In this document: piece by piece, positions 24,234 through 35,250 of the stretch
Layout: every line of letters begins with the position of its first letter
Position numbering within the stretch: position 1 is the stretch's first letter
Assembly (NCBI GenBank): GCA_028023455.1
Contig: JAQFVV010006238.1
Location: forward strand, 6,952,572 to 7,016,571
DNA: 64,000 nt
DNA from: Epiperipatus broadwayi
Taxonomy: Eukaryota; Onychophora; Udeonychophora; Euonychophora; Peripatidae
Direction: 5' to 3'
Position numbers and translations under genes: made by a program
Notes under the pieces: model-generated
What the model was told of the DNA's origin: nothing
The model's database searches: none
What the model saw: only the letters and a program-made list of their open reading frames with translations

Positions 24234-26233
24234 AAGGTATAAAAATTAACTTCAAGAAGAGTACTTTAGTTTCCAACCAAGTAGTCTTCTTAGGTCATAT
24301 TGTTGGTTGCAATGGGATAAGACCTCATCCAGAGAAGATCTCTGCCATTCAAAACTTTCCTAAACCATCTACTCGAAAACAAATTACATCATTTTTAGGC
24401 CTATGTAATTTTTACAACCGTTTCTATCAGAAGTTCTCAGACCACATGGAACCGTTGCTAAAATTGATTAGAAAAGATGAACGTTGGAAATGGACTGAAG
24501 AACAAGACCGTGCATTTGAGAATATTAAAACAGGGTTTTTAAAGTTAACTATGTTAGCTTTCCCTGATTTTAATAAACCATTCATTGTTCAAACAGATAG
24601 TAGTGGTTTTGGATTAGGGGTAACACTGTCCCAAATCCAAGAGGATGGCCAACCAGGTGTCCTCTACTTTATTAGCCGGCTCTTGAAAGGTCCAGAAATA
24701 AATTACACGGTTACAGAGAAGGAAGCACTAGCAATAGTCTGGGCTTTCCAAAAATTTCGACAAATGCTACTCGGATCAGAGGTGATAGTGATCACTGATC
24801 ACAAAAGCCTTGAATTCCTGAATCACAGTTATCTGACTAATAGTCGTCTAGTTAGATGGAGTTTACTACTACAGGAATTTAATTACACTGTGCATTATTG
24901 CAAAGGATCCGAGAATATCGTTGCTGATGTGCTTAGTCGAAATCCATGTAGGTCAGAACAAAATCATTTGATGGTAGACAATGCCTACATTACAAATGTC
25001 AATGTGATGGCTGATAGTAATGTAGAGAACGAGTTGGAAAACTTACCAGAGATACAATTTAATGACCCAGAATTAAACCCAATTATAAAAGTTTTATTAG
25101 GGGAGGAAGTTTTGGATGCACCTAAAGATTTTAACCATTTTAAATTAGAACAACAGGTCTTACTATATAAAGTGAATGATAACGTTGATGAGTGGAGGAC
25201 AATAATACCAAAGTCTTTACGTGACCCACTCATAAAATATGTACACTGTCTATACGGGCATTATGGTGCTCATAAGACAGAACATACCCTTAAGAATTGG
25301 TTTTACTGGCCAAAAATGTATAAAGACATCTTGAAATCACTCCAGGATTGTCTAATTTGCTTAAGAGCTAAGTCAGTAAACCAAAATTACATTAATTCAA
25401 TTAATTCTATCATTCCAGAAAGACCAAACGAGATCTTAGCAATTGACTATTATGGGCCTTTGCCTCCATTCAACAAACAAAAATATTTATTAGTCACTTA
25501 TGATCTCTTTTCCAAATATGTTGCTGCTTACCCGATACCCCAAGCCAATGCTAAACATACAATCAAAGTATTGAGTACTCTCCAATTTCCAATGATAGGA
25601 AAGCCAAAAACCATACTAACTGATCATGGTACACCTTTTCTATCTAAGGAATGGAAGAAATGGGTAGATATATCAAAAATAAAACATGTGCTAATCTCTA
25701 TTAGGAATCCACAATCAAATCCATGTGAACGTATTATGCGGGAGCTTGGACGTTTGTTTAGGACCTATTTAGAAGAGGAGCACAAGGGTTGGGTAAAGCA
25801 GACAAAACGTGTAGTAGACTATATCAATTGGAGTTTAAATGAATCTACAGGATTCTCACCCATCCGACTACACTTTCATCAAATTATACCTATATTATTT
25901 AAAAAATATAAACCTATTATTAATGAACCCAAAATAAATGGAGAAAATGATATTTTACAAGCTCATAAACAACTTGTTAAAATGGCAAATAATAGAAGTC
26001 AGAATAAAAAAAAATGTATTTATGAATTTAAAGTTGGAGATAAAGTTTTGATAAAGACTTTCCATCCCAGCAAACCATTGGAGAATAAATACCATAAATT
26101 CTTCAATACGTATGAAGGACCTTATACTATCGTTAAAAAGGCAGGTCCAAATGCATTTTGGATTAACCAAGAAGGAGAGATTCGTGGTACATACAATTCA
26201 CGAATTTTAAAACCATATTTTGGCTGCTTATAA
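24192..26233 (+). pseudogene. pol: Gypsy pol C-terminal part: RT end, RNase H, integrase
   Basis: Frame 2 continues RT before the first ATG (24446) with 'STLVSNQVVFLGHIVG' and 'ITSFLGLCNFYNRF', the typical RT-to-RNase H link. RNase H has catalytic-type residues in 'VQTDSSGFGLG', 'EKEALAIVWA', 'VITDHKSLEF' and 'ENIVADVLSR'. Integrase has the H2C2 zinc domain (HCLYGH ... CLIC) and the D,D-35-E core in 'AIDYYGPLP', 'LTDHGTPF' and 'CERIMRELGR'. A GPY/F-type module follows ('YEGPYTIVKK') and the protein ends 'PYFGCL'. There is no chromodomain. All key residues are present, so the upstream frameshift is the only visible break in this half. Confidence 0.92.
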
Positions 26234-26770
26234 TATTTTATAAAGAAATGAGGTGAAGACCAAGATAAGAATTGGGCAGTGTAAACCATACGGTTGTATA
26301 AAAAATAATAATAATAGTGATCAATGTAAAGAGAAGTATAGTTAAAAACATTAGCTTTGGTGAGGGTATTCTTTAATGCCTTAAAATAATTAAAACCATA
26401 GAGTCAATTCATATTTATAAAAGGATACTCTAGTATTTATTTAGTCCTTTTCAAATCCATAAGTCTTAAAGAAGCAGGAATAAGGCTAGTAAATATATTT
26501 GTGGTCCAAGAAGGAAACACATTATTTTTTTTTATTTTTTTTTTTTTATAAAAAAAAAAATATTAACCCATCAAAGTCCTTAATTTTTTTTTATTTTTGA
26601 TCATTATCACAAGAATAAAATAGCCCAAGTATTAGGAAGATATAACAGTTAAAAAAAAAAAAATTCAACCCTTCATAAAATCCAACTATAAATGCAATTA
26701 AACTATAAGAATATACTAAAATAGTTGTAAGTGTTTAAAATTTTAACTTAAATTAAAATTTTAAATTTCC
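26234..26770 (+). other. Gypsy 3' untranslated region
   Basis: About 540 bp of A- and T-rich sequence between the integrase stop and the polypurine tract. It has mixed A and T runs at 26521-26660. No env-like frame or membrane segment is present. Confidence 0.6.
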
Positions 26771-26785
26771 GAAGGGAAGGGGAAA
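26771..26785 (+). promoter_or_regulatory. Polypurine tract
   Basis: GAAGGGAAGGGGAAA lies directly before the 3' LTR. This is the expected plus-strand primer site for reverse transcription, and its position independently fixes the 3' LTR start. Confidence 0.9.
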
Positions 26786-28905
26786 TATAATAGTAACTAA
26801 CAGTTATTATTATTGGTCTAACGTGTTTTATCTCTTATGAAATTATTTATAAATATAAATTTTTATTTGACTATTTTATTATGTAACATATATGTACTAT
26901 TTATATATACATTTAAGTTTTAAATAAAATGCCAGATTTGAAGTTAAGAATAAATACTTATATATTTTTTTTATTTTATTATTAAATCTTAATGTCAGTG
27001 AAACAATTGATAGTTGAGTTAAGCATGAACTTATATATAACACACGAGCAGATTCGTTCGTTCTCTGGATAAAAAAAAAAAAAAAAACGAAAGAAAAAGA
27101 AAATCTTTTCTCTTTAAAAATAGCATTTTTCTTTTATCAATACTACTATTTAACGATTGGAATTTAAATATTAACTTTTCCAAATTAAAATAATTTGTGG
27201 ATTAAAAGTCTGCAAGGAAAATATATTTAATTTTCTACTCAATCTTAAAGGAAAAGCAATATAAAAGAAAAGAACGTCTGTTTAAGTTTTTTGGAAACTA
27301 CGTTGTTTTAATACTTCCGTGATTCTTCGGATATATATAAATTTAAGATAATTATATATATATATAGGATAAAACAATGTGTTTTGAGTAAAACAGCTTA
27401 TATCGTAAAGGTTTCGAAACCAACCTTGCATGCTATTTTAAAATATTTTGAAATATTGAATATATAGAACGTCTAGTGATAATAGAGAAATGAAGATTAA
27501 GAACATCTACATTCGAAGAATATTTATTTTATTTCACATTAATCCGGTCATTGGATGTTATTAACAGTTTATCGTTTAAGGATAAATGGAATCATCATTG
27601 TACCAATGGATTGGTGATATGCTTCGTAAGGGATCTTCATTGGGATGATGAACTATAGACTTCAATATCTACGCTCAACTCTCTTATAAATAAGTTTCCT
27701 TTATTATTTATTTATATATATATTATAATAATGCTTGTATTATTTTAATGTTTATTATTATTATTATTATCTTTATTTCAAATTTGGCATCGCATCATAT
27801 ATATCTTAAAAGGAAAATTATATTTATTATTAAATATAATTAATTGAAAGCTTAACATAATTCATCAAATTAGATGAGGGATATAAAAAATAGTTATTAT
27901 TTGACAGATATCTTAAACAGGATTATATTGTGTTTACTACGTAATATTGTAAACGTTTAATGTATTTTTATTTATTAAAAATACATATAATATATAAGTT
28001 ATACAATGGCAAATAATACTTATATATGGGTAATTGTGAAGCATATAAATAAGAACGATAAATAAATTAATAAGTTACATAAATTATTAATTTTTGAACC
28101 CAGATATTGTTTTTATATATCTGTTAATTTAAGCTATTTTCTTTAATTTTTGAAAGTTTATTATAGTATTGAGTTTTATCATAGGGTATTAAATAAAAAA
28201 TATCATTTATTAATATTCTTTTAAAATGATAAAATTCATCCGTATTTATTTATTAATATTTTATTATCTATTCTATTATATTTTTTTATTGTTTATTAAA
28301 TATTGATTTGTTAACGTGATCTCTTTGTCTAATCATTATTGAATTATATTATATATATGCTAGTATTATAAATGTCATATGAATAATAGTTATAATTAAT
28401 GCTTATATAAAGGCATATGAAATAACTTGTTTTAAAATTATTCCTGAAAAGAGCTAATTGCAAATTCTCCGTGAGTTAAATATCGTGGCATAATGGTGAC
28501 TGAAAGAGGGATGAAAGATGGATGACCTGGTCTAAATTGTATTTAAAATCATTTAAAGATTATTGAGCTAGCATAATAAAGATATCTATAATCATGGATT
28601 TAGTATTTCATCGATTCATTTCTAGCATTCTACTTGAAGACCCAAAGTCCGATTGTAGTGAAATGCGTATCCTCTTTCTAAGGAATTTAATCATCTCTTT
28701 ATATTTAACAAGACCAACTTAGATTTTAAATATAATCCATTCTGTTATATTTGGCAAACCTAACTGTGAAGCATTAAGTTAATGATTTCTAAACATTAAA
28801 TATAATTGATTATATTACAATTAATACATCAACTGGGATGATTAAATGCCGTTCCGTTATATTTGATGCCTCAACTAAGGCTATCAAATAGGCTGTCCCG
28901 TTATA
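26786..28905 (+). repeat. 3' long terminal repeat
   Basis: Near-identical partner of 18438-20563. Differences include an AA-for-TT change in an A run near 27070, C to T near 27209, CT for TA near 28586, G to A near 28756, and length differences in (TA)n and poly-A runs. It ends CCCGTTATA and is followed by (AT)n. Confidence 0.93.
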
Positions 28906-29040
28906 ATATATATATATATATAGAAGGAATTTGGGCTCAGATTATGTAGTCACATGCATTGATTGTTAAAGATGGAGTGGATGGTTGTAGAGAGCTTAAA
29001 AGTCTGAGTTCAAATTCCCTCTAAATTACATTAAGTTCAG
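28906..29040. repeat. Right outer arm of the interrupted palindrome (family A-like)
   Basis: After the (AT)n, 'tagaaggaatttgggctcag' complements 18178-18200. 'ggttgtagagagcttaaaag' and 'tctgagttcaaattccctct' complement or extend the left outer arm. It has about 40 extra bases ('tatgtagtcacatgcattga' and onward) that are missing from the left arm. The tRNA-like end of family A is recognisable. Confidence 0.75.
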
Positions 29041-29125
29041 TATAAAAATATACTTGTATTTGAATATTATATATATGTATCAGGTTTTTGGAATACAATT
29101 GTAATTCATATGCTTGGAGTTTAAA

Positions 29126-29335
29126 CATAATACAAGGGACCTGAACACAGCTTTCAAGATTTCTTCAGTTATCCATTCTATCTTACACAATAGATACACA
29201 TGATCACACACATGTGTAAAATTATATCCAATGTTCACAGTGCTGCTTCAGCACTAGATGCATATATTGATCATTTCTGTTTTGCACATCTGTGAGGTTA
29301 TGGGTCTTGGTTGTATGAGATAGAGTAGATATACA
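29126..29335. repeat. Inverted pair of family A segments
   Basis: 29126-29220 reads as family A minus ('cctgaacacagctttcaaga', 'ccattctatcttacacaata'). 29245-29335 reads as family A plus ('ctgcttcagcactagatgca', 'gttgtatgagatagagtaga'). The halves meet head to head, giving an imperfect palindrome. Confidence 0.6.
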
Positions 29336-30234
29336 CATATATAGAAGTGTACCCTTAATATAACAAGATTGAATATTTGATAATAAATTTATAAATATGA
29401 AGTATTAGAATATATTATACTCAGAATAACCTATTAGTATCAATTGTTATAATACGAATCTAACGATTTATCGCTTGAAAATTTATAATTAAGTTTAAGA
29501 ACTACCGTTATTTATGAAACCATGGGCTCTAGAATCCACCATTGTTCTGTCACTTTAAACAGCACAATACATCAACCATGGGCAAGTGGTACTGCTCAAC
29601 ATAGTTACAATAAACTGTTTTTAACAGTTAATACAGATGGGTACACACACATATATATATATAAATTTAAAAAATATGCTATTACAGAACTGAAAAAAAA
29701 AACACATTTGTCTCTTTGCGTACCACTAAAAATTACCATACTTTTTTTATGATCTTAATATTTAAGATTTATATCTCAATTAATTATATTTACTTCCATA
29801 ATAAAGAAAAATCACTCAAGCTTACTCCATGATACTACAGTCAACTATGAATTTTACATTTTCTTTTTATTATACTAAAACCACAAATTCATTTATCATC
29901 ATTAAAATATGATTTAGTTCATTTTATTTTTATATATGCTATTCATAAAGCCACCTGTTATGAGTCATTGCTGACCATAAATGCCGGCAAAAAAAAATAG
30001 ATTTCCATTCTTGACAAAAGGAAGAATAAGTTATAAGGCAGCAAAGGGAAAAAAGTTTAAAATTCTAATTTAATGTGTACTATATGTATTCATTTTTTAT
30101 TTTATTTTTTTAAAAAGAGCAAATTTATAATTAAAACATATATACCTTGAACATATTATATGCATGTTTGACTTTTTTTTAAAAAAATTATATTTAAAAA
30201 AAAAAAAAAGTTTAGATCATTAAAGACAATCGAA
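29336..30234. other. AT-rich spacer, no gene recognised
   Basis: A 76-codon plus-strand frame at 29522 (beginning MGSRIHHCSV) ends in low-complexity sequence and matches no domain I know. The 29520-29640 patch is more complex than its surroundings and could be a relic of an unrecognised repeat. Confidence 0.4.
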
Positions 30235-30350
30235 TGGTTTCGTTGTTGAGAGTTCATAAAAAGTTTGAATGCCGCACTTTGCCTGCAATAGAATCGACTC
30301 AAGGACCTTTTACTCCAGAGTCTGATAAACAGTGCTGCCGCATTAAATTA
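30235..30350 (-). repeat. tRNA-derived SINE, family G (copy 1)
   Basis: The plus strand shows 'gagttcataaaaagtttgaa', then 'caatagaatcgactcaagga', then 'ccagagtctgataaacagtg'. Read on the minus strand, this is a tRNA-like head (box-B-like TTGAGTCGATTCT) followed by a conserved tail ending TTCAAACTTTTTATGAACTC. The same tail occurs at 55507 and 59672. Confidence 0.6.
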
Positions 30351-30690
30351 TGCAAGACAGTATAAACCATCAATCTATCTGTATCAATGTTAACTTCGAT
30401 TTCCAAGCTTTTCATGTTACTGGCGTATAGACATCGCCTAATGAGTGTGTTATGGATAACGTACTACAGTGAAGTGTTACTGGTTGCAAGTAAAATTATC
30501 TTTAATTACTTCATTTCAAATTACTTTATAGGAAAAATGGATTCAAATTGTAGATAAGTGGTTTCTTGAAGCTTAATGTAAATTTAAAAAAATAAAAAGC
30601 ACTTTAGATATAGTTTACTTGTCAGGAACATGCAAGAAAAATATTAACGAAGATATAATTTACATATAATTCTTTCTTATTTTTCCCCCC

Positions 30691-30760
30691 AGTGTCATAG
30701 CATCGGCCAGGAAGCAAACCCGCTAACCCGGGACAACTACTTGTAAGGCAGCTGGTCAAG
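30691..30760 (-). repeat. tRNA-derived SINE, family B (copy 4, truncated)
   Basis: The plus strand shows 'agtgtcatagcatcggccag', 'gaagcaaacccgctaacccg' and 'ggacaactacttgtaaggca'. The A-box half is missing after 30760, so this is a 5'-truncated copy. Confidence 0.7.
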
Positions 30761-31000
30761 TTATTTGCTCAATTATCCAAACATATTCTGTCAATGTTTT
30801 AATTAGTTGTTTGTTACTGCTGAATATTATATCTTATTACACAGCTTATATATACTAATATGAAAGGTAGCATTACTGATGGCAGAATGTTTGAGATATT
30901 TATATTAGAAATTGCGTCAAACAGTGACATGTATTAGTTGCAATCCTTTTTTATGGCAGTGTAAAATGAACCATAATCTAATGGAGTATTGATACACAGA
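30761..31000. other. Spacer, no feature seen
   Basis: AT-rich sequence between a SINE and a foldback MITE. Nothing recognised. Confidence 0.4.
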
Positions 31001-31336
31001 GGCAAAACTCTCTATACAGTAGTGCCACTCAGTGCAAACCAGGGTAACCAATGGATAAAGAAAAGTTTGTGCATAAAATCCCTATCTAGGGTTTACTCAT
31101 CCAATATCCCCAGACTAGTTTCTAGCTTCTGGCCTTCATCAGTGAGGAGCCACAATCTAGAAACTAGTCTGGGGATATTGGATGAATAGGCACTAGATAG
31201 GGATTTCTTGCACAAATCTTTCTGAATCCATTGATTACTCTAGCTTGCACTGAGTGGTGCTAATATATTGGAGAGTTTTCCCTCTGTGTAAACAGGTTAT
31301 ATAAGAATAAAGAATGGTGATCATGTGATGTTTAGT
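31001..31336. repeat. Foldback copy of MITE family C (copy 3)
   Basis: The left arm (31001-31150) is a normal family C sequence from 'ggcaaaactctctatacagt' to 'tcagtgaggagccacaatct'. The right arm (31151-31285) is its reverse complement ('agaaactagtctggggatat' to 'ggagagttttccctctgtgt'). It then continues to the family terminus 'gtgatcatgtgatgtttagt'. A 66-codon frame inside the left arm is incidental. Confidence 0.8.
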
Positions 31337-32046
31337 AGTATTAATAGTGAGGTTTTTAATACAAATTGATTTAAAGCATGCATAAAAATAATCTTGACTT
31401 CAAAGTGTACAGTATGTGAATGGTTATTCTGTTTTATCCAATGCTAAAAAGAGCCACAGTAAATATTTGGGGTTTTGACTGCAACCTATAATGACATTGG
31501 TTTATTAACTGAGGTCATAAAAGTCCACTGTGTATCAATGAGTGATAGAAGAAAAGTCATCAGTTTATTTTGGAATGTTATCATCTTGACAATATGAAGG
31601 CAGAATTGATGATTAAAATAAAGCATAAATATCTCTGTCTTGTTCCAACATTTGTAAGTAAATATACTGATAAGAATAAAAATATTATGGAAATTACTAA
31701 AAGAGGTATCCATCCAGTGGTGTCATAATTTATTCTAGAAACAACAAGAATAATGTTATCCTTGCTTAAACTGATGTATGTGTTATAAGATGGATATGAT
31801 GACAAATTTATTACAATAATATGGCACACAGACCTTCTATTATCATAATATAAAGTCACTTGAACAATTGTTTTCAAACTACTGTATAATATCTAATGAC
31901 TAATCTGTATATTTCTCAGGATAATAGAAATGGTAGATTTGAATATAAATTATTTAAAGAAGTGTTATAATGTTGAATTAATAATACTAGGCTTTTCAAA
32001 CAAATAGAAGCGGCTGATTTCATTTGCATTATAGAAATTGCCTTAA
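31337..32046. other. AT-rich spacer, no gene recognised
   Basis: Overlapping minus-strand frames at 31486-31877 (75 and 98 codons) show no known domain. Their composition follows the local base content, so I do not call them genes. Confidence 0.4.
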
Positions 32047-32395
32047 AGATGCTAAAGAAGTTTGATATGTTTAGTTACTCTATGAGAGTAATATATAAGA
32101 CTGGAATATATTGAGAATCATTGGTGAATAAATAAACAGGATCCATGACATCATTGAAAGAATTAAGATACTGAAATAGCCCTGACCTGAACATATTGCT
32201 GGAAGAGATTTTAATAAATGGATTAAAATCTTTTATGCAGGATTTTAAAAGATTGTAAAAGACATAGAAAAAGACCACATATGGGATTGTTGGATAAAAT
32301 AATGAGAAGAGAAGCCACAGATCTGAGAAACTGAATGAAACTTGGAAAGATCTTCATCAGTCAGTGGATTAATAATAAAAATAATGATGATGAAG
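32047..32395 (+). pseudogene. Heavily decayed RTE-type LINE 3' end
   Basis: It aligns by eye with the RTE copy at 44728-45204. 'catgacatcattgaaagaat' matches the segment encoding TDLIEKIK. 'gacctgaacatattgctgga' matches AGHIARR. 'gattgtaaaagacatagaaa' matches DCKRPRR. 'gaaacttggaaagatcttca' matches KLGETFI. It ends in AATAAT/GATGATGA-type repeats like the 12177 copy. Many substitutions and stops show an old insertion. Confidence 0.7.
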
Positions 32396-33792
32396 ACTTT
32401 TGAACAAAATTGTAAGTTTTTTTTTAAAAAAAAGTTATTTTACACAAAATATTAATAAATGGCACTTCAAGATATTAAATAAATACATTAATGAACTAAC
32501 CTGTGATAATTGTAGACACCTTTTCTATTCAGTGTTTCGTCTCTATAGTGATAAAAATTGCCCTTTAACTTTTTATTCTTTATTATATTATGGATTTAGA
32601 AAATCTGTAAACATCTACAGGTGTTGATGTTGAAGATATATAGTAATGTTAGCCAATGAATTAGCACACAGTAATGTAAAACATTTTCACTAGGGATAAA
32701 AAGTCAATATACAATGATACTTAGATTAACTGATCGGAAATAACATAATTCTTATTTTACATAGGAGCTAAGGAGAGACAAATTGTAAGGAGTAATTCTT
32801 GATTATAAAGAATTAAGTAAAGTTAATAAGTATAAATATTTTTCCTATTTCCGTTTTTGTTTCTTCTTCTTTTTCTTGCTTTTCTTCTTCATCTTCACTT
32901 CTTAATTTAATTCAAAATATGTTACCAACTATTCACTATTACTCCAGATAAATCATGTTCTAAGTGGGAGGAAATGTTAGGATATTATCATGGAAGCTGT
33001 TTCCAGAGGGTAATGTGTCCATTAATGTTTTTTTCTGGGGAAAAAGAGGCTCTCAATGTTAAGATTAGCACAGTAAATTTCTCATCTATAAAAATAAATA
33101 TTTATAAAAGTTAAGCATGATCATTTGAAAGATGAGTTGATGTAGGGCAATCAGAAATTGCACCTGAATATCTTATATAGAGCAGATATATACTGATATA
33201 TGGTTTGATTATCATCAATGCATTTTATAAGACAACACTAAGATTTATTTAGGGTTTATTAAACCAGCTATTCATCATATTGACATAAAAATAATCTAGT
33301 TACTGATTAATGTATAAGTTATCAGCAAAGTTTCCATCTTGTTCTCAATATAATGTGTCAAGGGTATCAACAAAAATAACTGAAACAATAAACAAATAAC
33401 ATATGAATATTAATTCCTATCAAATATTAGTGCAAATCATACAAATACTTTTACTGACAGATTACACGCAGTTAAAAGAATTGAATATATTGACCTGAGC
33501 TGTATTGTTGGTCATAGAGTGTAATGACAGCTATGGTACTTAGAATCCATGAATCACATTCAGTGTTGTCCCTTCCTATGCTCAAACATTTTATAAACAA
33601 CCAAGCAAAAAACTATTCATTTAATAATAATTAATATTAGTAATTGTACTACTAATACAAACTGCACATCATCTGCCACATGTTTAAGTTTTTTCCCCAT
33701 TATTAATGCCTTTATAAAAACAAATATTACTTAGAAAAAACATATATTTGAATACAAGTACAATGCATATACTGAACTTTAGTTATAATTAA
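32396..33792. other. AT-rich region, no gene recognised
   Basis: It includes a pyrimidine-rich patch at 32850-32905 ('ttcttcttctttttcttgct'). No coding frame longer than 75 codons and no family match was seen. Confidence 0.45.
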
Positions 33793-34145
33793 AGGGGATT
33801 TGAATGCAAACTTTCAAGCTTCCTTTGGGTAACCACTTCATCTTATATAACTGATATATAAAACCACATACTGTGAAAAGAATAAATGATCTCCAATATA
33901 TGTATTTCATGATGAACTAATAATCATCAGTTGTCCCAGATCACCATCTCCCACACACATGTAGATAGCAAAACTTCAAACCATAATGGCAGGCTTCAAT
34001 CTTCTCCTCTCTTCAATTCTTCACTTATCCATTTATTTTGAAAATCTGATGTTGGAATACTCAAAGCCCTTGTTGATGCCAATATATTGTCACACCCATG
34101 TTGATTTTAAGTCATCCTGAACCCTCATATGTAGGACCTTAAAAT
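33793..34145 (-). repeat. SINE-like family A, near full length
   Basis: Landmarks in order are 'ggggatttgaatgcaaactt' (tRNA-like end), 'tatgtatttcatgatgaact', 'ccagatcaccatctcccaca', 'tccatttattttgaaaatct' and 'tcatcctgaaccctcatatg'. Order and spacing match the 1740 copy. Confidence 0.7.
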
Positions 34146-34227
34146 GTCCATTTAAATTCAAAGAAGAAGGATAGATAGAATTCAGTTGAATCTGCAATAT
34201 TTAAACACAAGTAATATATATGCTGAA

Positions 34228-34342
34228 CTCTAGATGTACTCTCAAGCTCCCTTCAGCTTTCCACTCCATCTTATATAATCAATACACGTGACAACCTAAA
34301 AGATAAATGAACTCCAATATACATATTTCATGCTGAGCTGTT
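34228..34342 (-). repeat. Family A fragment, head-to-head with the next copy
   Basis: Minus-orientation tRNA-like end ('ctcaagctcccttcagcttt', 'catcttatataatcaataca') reaching 'tacatatttcatgctgagct'. There it meets an oppositely oriented copy. Confidence 0.65.
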
Positions 34343-34545
34343 CTTCTGTGTATATTAAAGTCCTACATATGCGAGTCAAAGTGGCTTAAAGTCAACATGG
34401 ATATGACAATGATATTGACATAAACGAACTTTGAGCACTCCATCATCAGATTTTCAATAATATGACTGGTTGAAAAATTAGAGAGTGGAGAAGATTAAAG
34501 TCTGTCCATTAAAGTTTGAAGATTTTCTACCTTAATATAAACTAA

Positions 34546-34585
<40 letters not shown>

Positions 34586-34790
34586 TAAGAGTGGTACATG
34601 GTGATCTGGGCCAACTGATGAGTGCTTGTTCAGAACAAAATATCTGCATTGCTGATCACTTCTTTTTTTTCACAGGTATGTGGTCATGTTTATCAATTAT
34701 ATAAGACAGAGTGGATAACTTGAAGAAGCTTGAATGTTTGTGTTCATATCACAATTTCATCTAAAGTTCAGTATATATACTATACATGTA
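34343..34790 (+). repeat. SINE-like family A, plus copy with internal (CA)n(TA)n
   Basis: Landmarks are 'ggcttaaagtcaacatggat', 'gagcactccatcatcagatt', 'cctgtccattaaag'-like text, and 'ccaactgatgagtgcttgtt'. The tRNA-like end is 'ttatataagacagagtggat'. A (CA)n(TA)n tract at about 34548-34586 interrupts the middle. The box-B region is degraded. Confidence 0.7.
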
Positions 34791-34849
34791 CTTAAATATT
34801 ACAGATTCAGAGTGAATACTGCCCATTCCTCTTTTATGTGTTTACATAG

Positions 34850-35250
34850 ATATATTATATTAAGATCCTATACATAAGGGACTAGGGTGATTTAAAGTAA
34901 ACATGGGTATGACAGCAATATTGGCATCAGCAAAGGCTTTGAGCATTTCTATCACCAGATTTTTAATAATATGGATGGCTGAAGAGTTTTAGAAAAGACT
35001 GAAGCCTGTCCATTACAGTTTGAAGATTTGCTATCTTGGTTTTAACTGAGTACTGATTATGTATATGTGTGTGAGATGATGATTTGAACCAATTGATGAC
35101 TGCTTGTTCGACACAAAATTTGTCTATAGAGATAATTGATCTTTTTCAAATGTATATGGTCATGTGTATTGGTTATATAAGATGGAATGAAAAGCTGAAG
35201 GAGCTTGAAGTCTGTGTACAAATCCCCCCTAAAGACATTTAATATATGTA
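34850..35250 (+). repeat. SINE-like family A, plus copy
   Basis: The order matches the preceding copy: 'aaagtaaacatgggtatgac', 'atggatggctgaagagtttt', 'gcctgtccattacagtttga', 'gtgtattggttatataagat' (D-arm-like) and 'gaagtctgtgtacaaatccc' (box-B-like). Two adjacent copies in one orientation suggest a local duplication or repeated targeting. Confidence 0.7.

Larger units (their letters stand above)
18438..28905 (+). mobile_element. Complete Ty3/Gypsy LTR retrotransposon (10.5 kb)
   Basis: The structure is 5' LTR, primer-site-like segment, gag, protease, RT, RNase H, integrase, polypurine tract and 3' LTR. This domain order, with integrase after RNase H, defines Ty3/Gypsy (Metaviridae). The LTRs differ by about six substitutions plus a few microsatellite-length changes over 2.1 kb, so insertion is recent. 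The flanks are (TA)n on both sides, so a direct repeat such as ATATAT is possible but cannot be proven. No envelope-like ORF follows integrase. Coding damage is limited to one in-frame stop in gag and one frameshift in RT. Confidence 0.95.

Noticed and set aside
26234-26770. Envelope gene after Gypsy integrase
   Set aside because: No open frame, signal peptide or membrane segment between the integrase stop and the polypurine tract.
31486-31877. Two overlapping minus-strand ORFs (75 and 98 codons)
   Set aside because: No domain or repeat match. Hydrophobic AT-driven composition typical of chance frames here.
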